Positions 17,939-26,166 of a stretch of DNA of 48,700 nt are shown one piece after another. The position numbers and the translations under genes are program-made. Within the stretch, counting starts at the first letter, position 1. The number at the start of each line of letters is the position of its first letter. The stretch comes from Oscillospiraceae bacterium (lineage in GTDB: Bacteria; Bacillota; Clostridia; Oscillospirales; CAG-272), in the NCBI GenBank assembly GCA_015065385.1, contig SVQK01000047.1:1-48700 (forward strand), given 5' to 3'. Under the pieces are notes generated by a model. The model searched no databases and was not told the origin of the DNA. It worked only from the letters and a program-made list of their open reading frames with translations.

Positions 17939-18169
17939 TCAGCTCTGATTCCGGGCGTTTTTCGCCTGCGCAGTGATCACGGCGGCGGCGAGATAGAGGG
18001 TCAGGGCTCCGAGGACGGCTTCGAGGATCCCCGGAACCGGCAGGGCGGAGCGGCATTGCGGCGGCAGGGAGAGCAGGATCCCGGTCAGGGCGGCGGAGCA
18101 GGCGGTCAGGGCGGTCATCACAAGAGCGGTCGCACGACGGAAGAAAACGGGGAATCGGTCCGCGTTCAC
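17939..18169 (-). CDS. Small membrane protein heading the tilS operon
   Basis: 76-residue protein with two predicted transmembrane helices (about 13-31 and 45-65) and a short polar C-terminus. A GTG start follows AGAGG at a suitable distance. It lies 54 bp before tilS and directly behind the operon promoter. In other Bacillota this place is often taken by divIC or spoIIE; this protein is too short for SpoIIE and lacks the DivIC coiled coil. No family was recognised. Confidence 0.5.
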   Translation of the reverse strand: MNADRFPVFFRRATALVMTALTACSAALTGILLSLPPQCRSALPVPGILEAVLGALTLYLAAAVITAQAKNARNQS

Positions 18170-18207
18170 ATCGATCGCCTCTTTTCAGTATGGATTCTTT
18201 CCGTACT

Positions 18208-18236
18208 ATTATACCGTTCTTCGCCCGCCGCGTCAA
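18208..18236 (-). promoter_or_regulatory. SigA-type promoter of orf76-tilS-hpt-ftsH
   Basis: Minus strand TTGACG (18231-18236), 17-bp spacer, TATAAT (18208-18213). Confidence 0.8.
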
Positions 18237-18328
18237 CGGACAAATCATGGGAAGGCGGATTTTTGAAAAACTGAACGGAAACGCGCGCGCAAAATCCGGT
18301 TTCTCTGGAAAATTTCACAACAACAGTC

Positions 18329-18357
18329 TTGACAAACCCCGGCGCATCGGGTACAAT
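18329..18357 (+). promoter_or_regulatory. SigA-type promoter of the sugar isomerase gene
   Basis: TTGACA (18329-18334), 17-bp spacer, TACAAT (18352-18357). A TTG open-frame start at 18329 lies in the -35 box and cannot be translated from this promoter. Confidence 0.85.
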
Positions 18358-18415
18358 GAGGACGGTCAAAGGGTTGAATTCGCAACCAAAACCTTCTGAA
18401 AGGCAGGTATTTCCT

Positions 18416-19213
18416 ATGAAGTTTTCGGCAGCAGGCGGCTGGTGGGGAAAAGACTGGTACGACAAGGTCCGTCTGGGCGAGAAATACGGCTTTCCGGGCG
18501 TGGAACAGCTCGGTTGGCTGGGCCTCGATTTCGATCTGGCCAAAAAGACGCTGGATGAAACGGGCGTGACTTCCACCGCGATCGTCATTCAGTCCGTGAA
18601 GAAGGAAAACATGGAGAAGACCGCGTGGGGCCACGGCATGGTCTGGGAGGATTCCCGCCCGGCCTTCCTCGAGTCCTTCCGCGAGAGCGTCGAGGCGGCG
18701 AAGAAGATGAATGTCCCGAACATCATCGCCACCACCGGCAACGAGAGATTCGACGTGAGCCGCGAGGAACAGTTCGAAATCTGCGTCAAGACCCTGCGGC
18801 AGATGGCGGATATCGCGGAGGCCGAGGGCATCATGATCGTGCTCGAGCCCCTGAACGTCCTCGTGAACCACATGGGCTACTTCCTCGTCACCACCGAAGA
18901 GGCCGTGAAGATGATCAAGGCCGTGGACAGCAAAAACTGCAAGCTGCTCTTCGACATCTACCATCAGCAGATTTCCGAGGGCAACGTGATCCGCAACATC
19001 ACGAACAACATCGACTATATCGGCCACTTCCACATCGCCGACAACCCGGGACGCAACCAGCCCGGCACCGGCGAGCTCTGTTATACCAACATTTTCAAGG
19101 CGATTCAGGCAACCGGATACGACCGCTGGCTGGCCTTCGAGTGCGGGCGCACCCTGGATGTCCCGGATCTCGTCCGTGAAATGCACAACCTCATCGATCC
19201 CTTCTCGAAATAA
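18416..19213 (+). CDS. Hydroxypyruvate isomerase-like sugar isomerase/epimerase
   Basis: 265-residue xylose-isomerase-like TIM barrel. The metal site can be traced: Glu in IVLEPLN (about 142), Asp in LLFDIYHQQ (about 180), and Glu near the end in LAFECGR (about 242). The stretch HFHIADNPGRNQPGTGEL near 205-222 is characteristic of the hydroxypyruvate isomerase (Hyi) branch, which interconverts hydroxypyruvate and tartronate semialdehyde, though many relatives act on other ketoses. The ATG at 18416 follows AAAGGCAGG. It is transcribed alone. Confidence 0.82.
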   Translation: MKFSAAGGWWGKDWYDKVRLGEKYGFPGVEQLGWLGLDFDLAKKTLDETGVTSTAIVIQSVKKENMEKTAWGHGMVWEDSRPAFLESFRESVEAAKKMNVPNIIATTGNERFDVSREEQFEICVKTLRQMADIAEAEGIMIVLEPLNVLVNHMGYFLVTTEEAVKMIKAVDSKNCKLLFDIYHQQISEGNVIRNITNNIDYIGHFHIADNPGRNQPGTGELCYTNIFKAIQATGYDRWLAFECGRTLDVPDLVREMHNLIDPFSK

Positions 19214-19279
19214 GAAGCAGGGGGAGCGGCCCCAACCGAATCCGATCACGAAACGATGCGAACTGTCCGCATCTCCCTC

Positions 19280-19316
19280 AGCCGGGCGCAGAACCAAGCG
19301 TCCGGCTCGCGGATTT
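19280..19316 (+). terminator. Possible terminator after the sugar isomerase gene
   Basis: AGCCGG (19280-19285) pairs with CCGGCT (19302-19307), with weaker inner pairing; a T run follows after 5 nt. Moderate quality. Confidence 0.4.
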
Positions 19317-19366
19317 TTCAGGGACTGTCATTCATTTTTACGTCAAATCTGATTCCGGAAAAATTC

Positions 19367-21328
19367 ATGAAAATTGTAGAATATATGGAAACGCGGCGGA
19401 GGATACGGCGGGCCTCACCGTCGTTGTTGCCGGATGCGGAGGAGTTCTTCTTCCTGTCCGATCCGCCGTCCGATTCCGTTTCCGGAACCGTGTCTCCCGA
19501 CGCGCGCCGCTATGGAGAGAAGGCGAAGCTCTTCGGCCCGAGGAAGCTGTTTTCCCTCGTGATGGCCGCTCTGCTCGTCCTCATGCTGCCCGCCCTCCCG
19601 GTGTCCGCCGTCAGCGAGTTTGCCTCCTATTCCCCGAACCGGGCTCGGATCCCGGCCTACGACGCCGTGTATGACGCCATGTACGACGCTATCGCCTCGG
19701 GGAAGGGCTCGCTCGATCTCTACGACTTCCGGGTGTCCGTGGATGATTTTCTGGATATATACTCCGATCTTTTCACTACCGCGCCGGAGTTCTTCTTCCT
19801 CTCTCCCCGGGTGGTCTACCACACCACGGACGGCGTATTCTCCCAGCATGTGGTGGACGTCTATTTCAATTACGACATGAACCGGGACGAGCGGGAGGCG
19901 GCGTCGGCGCTGTACGAAAACGAGCTGTCCTACATCGTTTCCCTCGTCCCGGACCATCTCTCCGAGGCGGAGCGGGCCCTGTTCGTCCACGACTATCTCA
20001 TCGCCAACTACGCCTACGATGAGACCGAGACCATCTACGACGCCTACCGCCTGTTCCGGACCCGCACGGGAGTCTGTCAGGCCTACGCGCTGGCCTATTC
20101 CGCCATCCTGCGGGAGCTCGGCATGGAGAGCGCGCTTGCCGTCAGCCCGGAGATGGGGCACGCGTGGAACGTGATCCGGGTGGACGGCGAGTGGTATCAT
20201 GTGGATCTCGTTTACGACGATCCCCAGCCGGACCGCACCGGACGGGTTCTGCACGATTATTTCCTTCTGACCGACGATCAGATTCGAGGAAAGGATCATT
20301 CCTCGTGGGAATGCGCCGTGAACTGCACCTCGAGAACTTACGCGAAGAATCCCCTCTGGGCGGGCGTTTCGTCGCGCATGGTTCCGGCGGGCGGATCCTG
20401 GTACTACATCGATTCCACCGCGCGGAAGGTCTACCGCTCCTCCCTCAGCCGCGCGGGGAGGGAAGAGGTGTTCAGCTTCGGCGAGCGGTGGATGTACGAG
20501 GAGGACTCCCGGCGGTACTGGGTGGGAGTGTTCTCCGGCCTGTCCCTCTACAAGGGATCCCTCGTGCTCAACACGCCGGACGAGGTCTGGCTCTGCGATC
20601 CCGAAACCGGGGAGAGCCTCCCCGTTCTGGCTCCGGAGGGCGTGATTTTCGGCTCGAACGTCTATAAAGGAACCCTCGAATATCTGGTCAACGACTCTCC
20701 GAATCTGGAGGGCGGAGAAACCGTCTCCTCCGCCCGGATGGACACGATCGGCGCGTCCTCGGCCACCATCCCGTTCACCGACGTTCCGCCCGAGAGCATC
20801 TATTATCCCGCCGTGAAGACCGTCGGAGAGCTGGGATTGTTCCTCGGCGTGGCGGATGACCGGTTCGACACCGTGTCCCCCTTCTCCCGCGCCATGTTCG
20901 TGACGGTCATGGGACGATTCTTCGGCATAGATCCCGCGGAGTGGACGGACACCGCCTTCCGGGACGTTCCCGCCGACGCGTGGTACGCTCCGTATGTGAG
21001 CTGGGCCGCCTCGAACGGGATCGTGGAAGGACTCGGCGACGGGCGGCTCGATCCCTCGTCCTCCCTGACCCGGGAGCAGATGTACAAGATCACGGCCCTC
21101 TGCGGCGGACTGCTCGGGATCGGGAGACCTGTGCCGGCCGGAGCAGATGTTCTCCGCTTGCTTCCGGACCGCGATTCGATCAGCGAGTGGGCCGTGGAAG
21201 GAACGTCGTGGTGCCGCGCGAACGGACTCTATCTCGGCGGGGAGACCGTCGGGCCGCAGAAGGTCGTCACCCGTGGAGAAGCCGCCCTCCTTTTCGCCGC
21301 CCTCGCCAAGCTGGCGGGGAACTCATAA
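19367..21328 (+). CDS. Transglutaminase-like surface protein with three SLH domains
   Basis: About 653 residues, probably exported and held on the cell wall. A charged N-terminal part of some 65 residues precedes a hydrophobic segment (LFSLVMAALLVLMLPALPV) that ends like a signal peptide. The transglutaminase-like core has Cys in RTGVCQAYALAYS (about 237), His in GHAWNVI and Asp in HVDLVYDDP, a full triad. Three SLH repeats follow from about residue 503 (FTDVPPESIYYPAV, FRDVPADAWYAPYV, and a weaker third). The start is uncertain: the frame is open from 19256, and 19367, 19385 or a GTG near 19490 are alternatives, none with a strong ribosome site. SLH domains normally bind pyruvylated wall polymers. 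Confidence 0.8.
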   Translation: MKIVEYMETRRRIRRASPSLLPDAEEFFFLSDPPSDSVSGTVSPDARRYGEKAKLFGPRKLFSLVMAALLVLMLPALPVSAVSEFASYSPNRARIPAYDAVYDAMYDAIASGKGSLDLYDFRVSVDDFLDIYSDLFTTAPEFFFLSPRVVYHTTDGVFSQHVVDVYFNYDMNRDEREAASALYENELSYIVSLVPDHLSEAERALFVHDYLIANYAYDETETIYDAYRLFRTRTGVCQAYALAYSAILRELGMESALAVSPEMGHAWNVIRVDGEWYHVDLVYDDPQPDRTGRVLHDYFLLTDDQIRGKDHSSWECAVNCTSRTYAKNPLWAGVSSRMVPAGGSWYYIDSTARKVYRSSLSRAGREEVFSFGERWMYEEDSRRYWVGVFSGLSLYKGSLVLNTPDEVWLCDPETGESLPVLAPEGVIFGSNVYKGTLEYLVNDSPNLEGGETVSSARMDTIGASSATIPFTDVPPESIYYPAVKTVGELGLFLGVADDRFDTVSPFSRAMFVTVMGRFFGIDPAEWTDTAFRDVPADAWYAPYVSWAASNGIVEGLGDGRLDPSSSLTREQMYKITALCGGLLGIGRPVPAGADVLRLLPDRDSISEWAVEGTSWCRANGLYLGGETVGPQKVVTRGEAALLFAALAKLAGNS

Positions 21329-21451
21329 ATCTTCAGACAATCCCGGTCCCTTTCCGCGCGGGCAGCGTTTTTGTCCGTCCTTCTCCGGATCCCGCGTCTT
21401 CCGCAAGTGCCGCCCCGAAAGCCGCCGACGGACGCTTTCCGTCCACTGTAC

Positions 21452-22699
21452 ATGAAAAGAAATCTTTCTTTGCGCATTCTCCCGCTCTTTTTGTCCGTCC
21501 TCTGCCTCCTCGCCTCCTGCGGAACCGGACCGGATCCCGAGGAAACCGAAACCGCGCCGACCGAGACGGAGACGGCTGCCCTCGGAATGAAAGACCGCCC
21601 CGTTTCCGAAGACTATCTGTCCGTCGTTCCGGCAGGGGAGCACGACGTGAGGATCCTCTTTCTGAACGTCGGGAAGGCGGACGCGATCCTGATCCGCATC
21701 GACGGGGAAGGCTGGATGATCGACGCCGGAGACAGGGACGCCCCTCCCATGCTGGCCGCCGGAATGCGCCTTTTGGATCTCGACTCCCTCCGCGGCGTCT
21801 TCATTACCCACACCGACAGCGACCATGTCGCCGGTTTGCCGCGGTTTTTAGCGGACTATGCCGTCGAGTCGGTCTACACCTCGACGATCTCCGCCGACTG
21901 GGACAAGGTGGAGCGCGTGAGGGGAGAGATCCCCCGCGTCGCGCTCGATCCCGGTCAGACGGTCAAAGCGGGGGAGGGCGTCTGGTTCGAGGTGATCGGG
22001 CCCGTCCGGTACAATCCCCGTGACGACAACAACTCCCTGATTCTGCGGCTCCGGGTCAACGGCGCGACGCTCCTCTTCTGCGGCGACATGATGACCGACG
22101 AGGAAAAGAGCCTGATGTACGCCGGGATGGATCTCGACTGCGATCTGTTGAAGGTCGGCCACCACGGCAAGAAGGACGCCACCTCCCAGTCCTTCCTGCT
22201 GGAGTCCACCCCCTCCGTCGCCGTGATCTGCGCGAACCGTGAGGAGGAGAGCGATTCAGCCCACAAGAGCGTGCTGAAAGCCCTGAGAGAGGCGGGCGCG
22301 GAGGTCTATATCACGGAAGAGACGCCGGTAGCCTACGACGTGACTGTGACGAAGCAAGGCGCGATCGAGGTTGCGGACGCCGACGTGCCGGAGCCCGAGA
22401 AGATCCGGTTCGTATCCGTCTCGAAATCCGAACAGCTTGTGACGATCGAAAACGCCGGAGACACGGACGCGGATCTCTCCGGGTGGTGGATCGTATCGGA
22501 AACCGGGAGCGAGGTCTTTGAGTTCCCGGACGGCGTGATGCTTGCGCCCGGCGGAACGCTCACGGTCGGCACCAATCATTATAACGGCGAGCCCGATTTC
22601 CGCTGGAACGACGCCCGGGTCTGGCACAAGAGCAAGGAGGACCGCGCCCTGCTCATCGACCCGTGGGGCTCGAGGGCCGATTTCACGCTCAGCGAATGA
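21452..22699 (+). CDS. Metallo-beta-lactamase-fold lipoprotein with lamin-tail-like C-terminus
   Basis: 415 residues. The signal MKRNLSLRILPLFLSVL ends in a lipobox LLASC with Cys at 23, then a Glu/Thr-rich linker. Residues about 65-300 form a ComEC/Rec2-type metallo-beta-lactamase domain: VGKADAILIRI, metal motif THTDSDH (119-125), CGDMM near 210 and VGHHGKKDATS near 232. Residues about 320-415 resemble a lamin-tail immunoglobulin-like domain (SGWWIVSETGSEVFEFPDG). No ComEC membrane part is attached. It may be an extracellular phosphodiesterase or nuclease; the substrate is not known. The frame opens at 21371, but the ATG at 21452 starts the signal peptide. Confidence 0.8.
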   Translation: MKRNLSLRILPLFLSVLCLLASCGTGPDPEETETAPTETETAALGMKDRPVSEDYLSVVPAGEHDVRILFLNVGKADAILIRIDGEGWMIDAGDRDAPPMLAAGMRLLDLDSLRGVFITHTDSDHVAGLPRFLADYAVESVYTSTISADWDKVERVRGEIPRVALDPGQTVKAGEGVWFEVIGPVRYNPRDDNNSLILRLRVNGATLLFCGDMMTDEEKSLMYAGMDLDCDLLKVGHHGKKDATSQSFLLESTPSVAVICANREEESDSAHKSVLKALREAGAEVYITEETPVAYDVTVTKQGAIEVADADVPEPEKIRFVSVSKSEQLVTIENAGDTDADLSGWWIVSETGSEVFEFPDGVMLAPGGTLTVGTNHYNGEPDFRWNDARVWHKSKEDRALLIDPWGSRADFTLSE

Positions 22700-22710
22700 A
22701 TTGCATAACG

Positions 22711-22753
22711 AAAAGGCCGGACCCCCGTTTCGTCAGGGAGCCCGGTCTTTTTT
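22711..22753. terminator. Bidirectional terminator between converging genes
   Basis: GGCCGG (22715-22720) pairs with CCGGTC (22742-22747) with inner CCC/GGG pairing, then six T; an A4 run at the left side gives a shorter U tract for the minus strand. Confidence 0.75.
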
Positions 22754-22773
22754 GTGTTCTGTTTTCCGGAAGG

Positions 22774-23232
22774 TCAGTTCGCCTCGACCATTCCGTTGAC
22801 CTTCATATAGTCGTAGAGCAGCTTTCCGTGGGACTGCTCCTCCTTCTGGATGTGGTTCAGCGCCTGACGGACGCTGTCGTCGCGGAACTCAAAGATGCAG
22901 GTGTCGTAGAGATGGGAGGCGTGCTTTTCCGTGGAGAGCAGATCCGAGCAGAGAAACCGGTCGGTCTCGCAGTCAGCCGTGGAAGGAGCCTTGGAAAAGG
23001 ACTGCGGCAGCGGATTGCTCTGGCTGCCGGAGCCGGTGCCGGGCGTCCCTCCGTTTTCGATGGTCGTGAGGGTTGAGAGGTGGCGGCGTTCCATGGCGGC
23101 GATCCCCCCGAAAAGATCCTTGAGCTGGCTGTCCCCGGCCTCGTCCGCGTATTTGGAGTACTTTTCGATGCACAGCTCCTCCTGCCCCTTCAGATCCTTC
23201 ACAAGCTGGCATTCCTTTGTGTTGAGCGTCAT
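22774..23232 (-). CDS. CotF-like spore coat / ferritin-fold protein
   Basis: 152-residue helical protein with two similar halves, each with an Exx(H/Y)-type helix pair: LVKDLKGQEELCIEKYSKYA with AAMERRHLSTLTTIE in the first, LLSTEKHASHLYDTCIFE with IQKEEQSHGKLLYDYM in the second. This matches the coat protein F family, which has a ferritin-like four-helix fold. A Gly/Ser/Pro linker sits between the halves (about 60-80). AAAGGGG precedes the ATG. In spore formers such proteins are coat components, but vegetative relatives exist, so it is weak evidence for sporulation. No clear SigA promoter was seen. Confidence 0.75.
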   Translation of the reverse strand: MTLNTKECQLVKDLKGQEELCIEKYSKYADEAGDSQLKDLFGGIAAMERRHLSTLTTIENGGTPGTGSGSQSNPLPQSFSKAPSTADCETDRFLCSDLLSTEKHASHLYDTCIFEFRDDSVRQALNHIQKEEQSHGKLLYDYMKVNGMVEAN

Positions 23233-23328
23233 GTCGTTCCCCTTTCTTTGTCCCGCCCTTGTTCCGCGGGATCTGTGGGAAGGATGGACCGGGGCGGGGA
23301 TACTTATTCAGAAGGCGCAAAATTTTCC

Positions 23329-23357
23329 TTGCTTTTTCCCCCTCCGTCCTGTATAAT
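23329..23357 (+). promoter_or_regulatory. SigA-type promoter of the GH27-M6 unit
   Basis: TTGCTT (23329-23334), 17-bp spacer, TATAAT (23352-23357). Confidence 0.8.
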
Positions 23358-23397
23358 GGGGAGGAACCATTCTTCAAACAAAGCGGAGGACTGAATC

Positions 23398-24657
23398 ATG
23401 ACGGCGAAAACCTCTCCGATGGGCTGGAACAGCTGGGACTGCTGGGGCGCGGCGGTCACGGAGGATATTGTCAGACAGAACGCCGACTATATGGCGAAGC
23501 ATCTCAAGGAATTCGGCTGGGAGTATGTGGTGGTGGATATCCAGTGGTACGAGCCCGCGGCGGACAGCCACAGCTACCACCCCTTCACCGACCTCGACAT
23601 GGACGAATACTCCCGGCTCTACCCGGCGGTCAACCGGTTTCCCTCGGCGGCGGGCGGAAAAGGCTTCGCGCCTCTTGCCGAATACGTCCATTCCCTCGGT
23701 CTGAAATTCGGCATCCACATCATGCGCGGCATTCCCCGTCAGGCCGTCCACCGGAACGCGAAGATCCTGGGGACCGACAGAACCGCGCGTCAGATCGCCG
23801 ATCCCTCGTCCATCTGCATGTGGAACTCCGACATGTACGGCGTCGATCCGAAAAAGCCCGGTGCGAAGGAATACTACGACAGCCTCATGGCGCTCTATGC
23901 CTCGTGGGGCGTGGACTTCATCAAGTGCGACGACATCGCACGGGAAATGCCGCGGTGCGAGGGAGAACTGCGCCTTCTGTCCGAGGCCGTGCGGAACTGC
24001 GGGCGCGAGATCGTCCTGTCCCTCTCTCCCGGACCGGCCCTGCCCGAGCGCGCGGAGCTCTACAAGGAGACCGCCGAGATGTGGCGGATCACCGACGATT
24101 TCTGGGACGACTGGCGGCTGCTTTACGACATGTTCTCCCGCGCGCAGACATGGTGCATCCACTCGGGCGCGGGAAACTGGCCGGACGCGGACATGCTCCC
24201 GGTCGGTCCGATCCGTCAGGTGTACGGGCGGGAAAACCGCACACGCTTCACGGAGGACGAACAGCGCACGATGATGACGCTCTGGTCGGTCTTCCGCTCT
24301 CCGCTGATGATCGGCGGCGACATGCCCGGGTTCGACGACTTTACCCTCGCTCTTCTGACCAACCGGAATATCCTTGACATGCACAAAAACGCCCGCGGAG
24401 CCCATCCGGTCTGGCGGAGAAAGCGCGGGGACGCCGAGTGGATCCTCTGGACGGCTGAGAACGCGGCGGGCGGACACTATCTGGCCCTCTTCAACGCCGG
24501 GGAGGAGGACGGGGAAATCACCGTTTCCCTAAGCGACGCGGAGCTCGACGGGACCTATACCCTGCGCGAGATGTGGACGGGCGCGCTCACCGGACCCGCC
24601 GACAGCGTCACGGTCTTTCTGCCGAAGCACGCCGCCGCCGCATGGACCGTGGAGTGA
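23398..24657 (+). CDS. Glycoside hydrolase family 27 (alpha-galactosidase-like)
   Basis: 419-residue retaining glycosidase of clan GH-D. The N-terminal MGWNSWDCWGAAVTED and VVVDIQWYEP are hallmarks; the nucleophile Asp lies in FIKCDD (174-179) and the acid/base Asp in WRITDDFWDDW (about 233). The last 80 residues form the C-terminal beta domain. There is no signal peptide, so it should act inside the cell on imported oligosaccharides. The specificity could be alpha-galactose, alpha-N-acetylgalactosamine or beta-L-arabinopyranose. GCGGAGG precedes the ATG. The M6-type peptidase gene follows 37 bp downstream. Confidence 0.92.
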   Translation: MTAKTSPMGWNSWDCWGAAVTEDIVRQNADYMAKHLKEFGWEYVVVDIQWYEPAADSHSYHPFTDLDMDEYSRLYPAVNRFPSAAGGKGFAPLAEYVHSLGLKFGIHIMRGIPRQAVHRNAKILGTDRTARQIADPSSICMWNSDMYGVDPKKPGAKEYYDSLMALYASWGVDFIKCDDIAREMPRCEGELRLLSEAVRNCGREIVLSLSPGPALPERAELYKETAEMWRITDDFWDDWRLLYDMFSRAQTWCIHSGAGNWPDADMLPVGPIRQVYGRENRTRFTEDEQRTMMTLWSVFRSPLMIGGDMPGFDDFTLALLTNRNILDMHKNARGAHPVWRRKRGDAEWILWTAENAAGGHYLALFNAGEEDGEITVSLSDAELDGTYTLREMWTGALTGPADSVTVFLPKHAAAAWTVE

Positions 24658-24694
24658 TCGAAAAACAGCGCGATTAGAAAATGGAGGTCGGATC

Positions 24695-25762
24695 ATGACC
24701 AAATATACCTCGCCGCTCGACGATCTGAACGCGGGATTCGCGGTGGATCTCTCCTCCTGCGCCGACGCCCGGGCGGATCTTCGCGCGCTCTTCCTCTGCG
24801 TGGATTTTCCGAACCGGAGAGCGGAGTCCTCTCCCCATCCCGAACCCCGCTGGATGTACGATCTTCTGGCCGGAGACGGACTGCGCCTGTACGAAAGCAT
24901 GTCCTGCGGGAGGCTGCACATGACGGTCGAGCTCCTTGACCGATGGGTCACCATGCCGAAGAACGACGCGGACTACGGCATGGAGCGGGTGATTTCGTGG
25001 GAGACGCACCGGGCGTATATCAAGGACGCCTTCGACGCGGCGGGGGACGTGGATTTCGGCGCTTACGACATCGTCTACGTCGCGGCTGTGGAGGGAAGCG
25101 CGGTTCCGTACTCCCCGACCATGGCGGCGAAGAACTGGCCGGTCCGGGCGAAAAACGGGACGGGATGCGGGCTTGTCGTGACCTTCGGCGCGGACATGCT
25201 CTTCCGCCGGGGAAAGCTCTTCTGTCACGAGACGGGACACCTGCTCGGTCTGCCGGATCTTTACCTCTACGACGTGCCGGAGGGAGTACGCGACTGCTTT
25301 GCCCACTGCGGCCCGTTCGATCTGATGGGCCTGATCGAGGGGAGCGCGCCGGACTACCTCGGCTACCACAAGTGGCGGCTCGGCTGGATCGACGACGAAC
25401 AGGTGCGAGAATTCGGCCCCGGTGAGGGCGGGGAAGTGACCCTCTCGCCCGTGGAGGAACCCGGCGGGATCAAGCTCGTCAACCTTCCCCTCGATTCCGA
25501 AAACGGATATATCGCCGAATATCGCGCCCCGGTCGGCATGGACGGGGAACTCGGGCGGGACGGTGTGATCCTCTACCGGATCAGTGCGGCGGTCCCGAAC
25601 GGCATGGGCTGCGTGACCCTGATCCCTCCGGAGCCGGAAAAAGTCCTCCGCCCGGACCCGCGCTCCACGGACGGCCTGATCTTCGCGGGCGTCACCGTCG
25701 AGCGGGATGGGATCCGGCTCACCCACCGGGGAGGAGGGGTTGTGAGGGTTGAAGTCGAATAA
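24695..25762 (+). CDS. M6-type (immune inhibitor A-like) metalloprotease
   Basis: 355-residue zinc peptidase-like protein. HETGHLLGLPD at 178-188 has the long metzincin-like zinc motif HExxHxxGxxD, and FDLMG at 208-212 supplies the Met-turn, as in M6-domain proteases. The N-terminal 165 residues carry the usual strand-helix set beginning ALFLCVDFPN. No signal peptide is visible, which is unusual since known M6 enzymes are secreted; export by another path or an intracellular role are both possible. GGAGGT lies 6 nt before the ATG, and it shares the GH27 promoter. Confidence 0.8.
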   Translation: MTKYTSPLDDLNAGFAVDLSSCADARADLRALFLCVDFPNRRAESSPHPEPRWMYDLLAGDGLRLYESMSCGRLHMTVELLDRWVTMPKNDADYGMERVISWETHRAYIKDAFDAAGDVDFGAYDIVYVAAVEGSAVPYSPTMAAKNWPVRAKNGTGCGLVVTFGADMLFRRGKLFCHETGHLLGLPDLYLYDVPEGVRDCFAHCGPFDLMGLIEGSAPDYLGYHKWRLGWIDDEQVREFGPGEGGEVTLSPVEEPGGIKLVNLPLDSENGYIAEYRAPVGMDGELGRDGVILYRISAAVPNGMGCVTLIPPEPEKVLRPDPRSTDGLIFAGVTVERDGIRLTHRGGGVVRVEVE

Positions 25763-25771
25763 AGCACAACA

Positions 25772-25811
25772 TCCTGAAAACCATTTTTTGTGAACGGTTT
25801 CCGGGATTTTT
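25772..25811 (+). terminator. Terminator of the GH27-M6 unit
   Basis: An 11-bp stem with one mismatch (25772-25782 with 25796-25806), then five T. Confidence 0.65.
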
Positions 25812-25827
25812 CTATGAGCGTGAATAA

Positions 25828-25961
25828 CGGTACTATTTCGACGTGGAGAATTATGAAAACATTGAGTCGTAGAACGAACAAGCCAAGGATATGTACCAAT
25901 AGTCGGGGGGGACTGGCTGATCTACGATGCACTGAGGGATTACAAACGGCTTGTACCTTAA
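25828..25961 (+). pseudogene. Decayed gene fragment at the left side of the restriction island
   Basis: Translation from 25831 gives YYFDVENYENIES, stop, NEQAKDMYQ, stop, then after a frame change at a G7 run DWLIYDALRDYKRLVP, stop. The composition is that of a real protein rather than random frame, so this looks like a gene broken by two nonsense codons and an indel. It was not identified. The rest of 25812-26108 holds no gene that I can see and more stop codons in all frames. Confidence 0.45.
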
Positions 25962-26108
25962 GGCGACGTGGGAAAGGGTCTGAGGGAGGAGAAAGAGTAG
26001 AAGAGATTGGACTGACAAGACATGGGATAGCGCGTATAGGTACGGGCCGGTGTGGACGAATTCTCTTCAAGTCAAGCGAAAAAAGTGTCAGAAAGCTGCT
26101 ATTTGCCC

Positions 26109-26137
26109 TTGCAATTGTTCGCGATTCGGTATATAAT
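26109..26137 (+). promoter_or_regulatory. SigA-type promoter of the methyltransferase gene
   Basis: TTGCAA (26109-26114), 17-bp spacer, TATAAT (26132-26137). It places the start of transcription after the ATG at 26140. Confidence 0.85.
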
Positions 26138-26166
26138 ATATGTCAACAAAAACGAGGAGATCGTCT

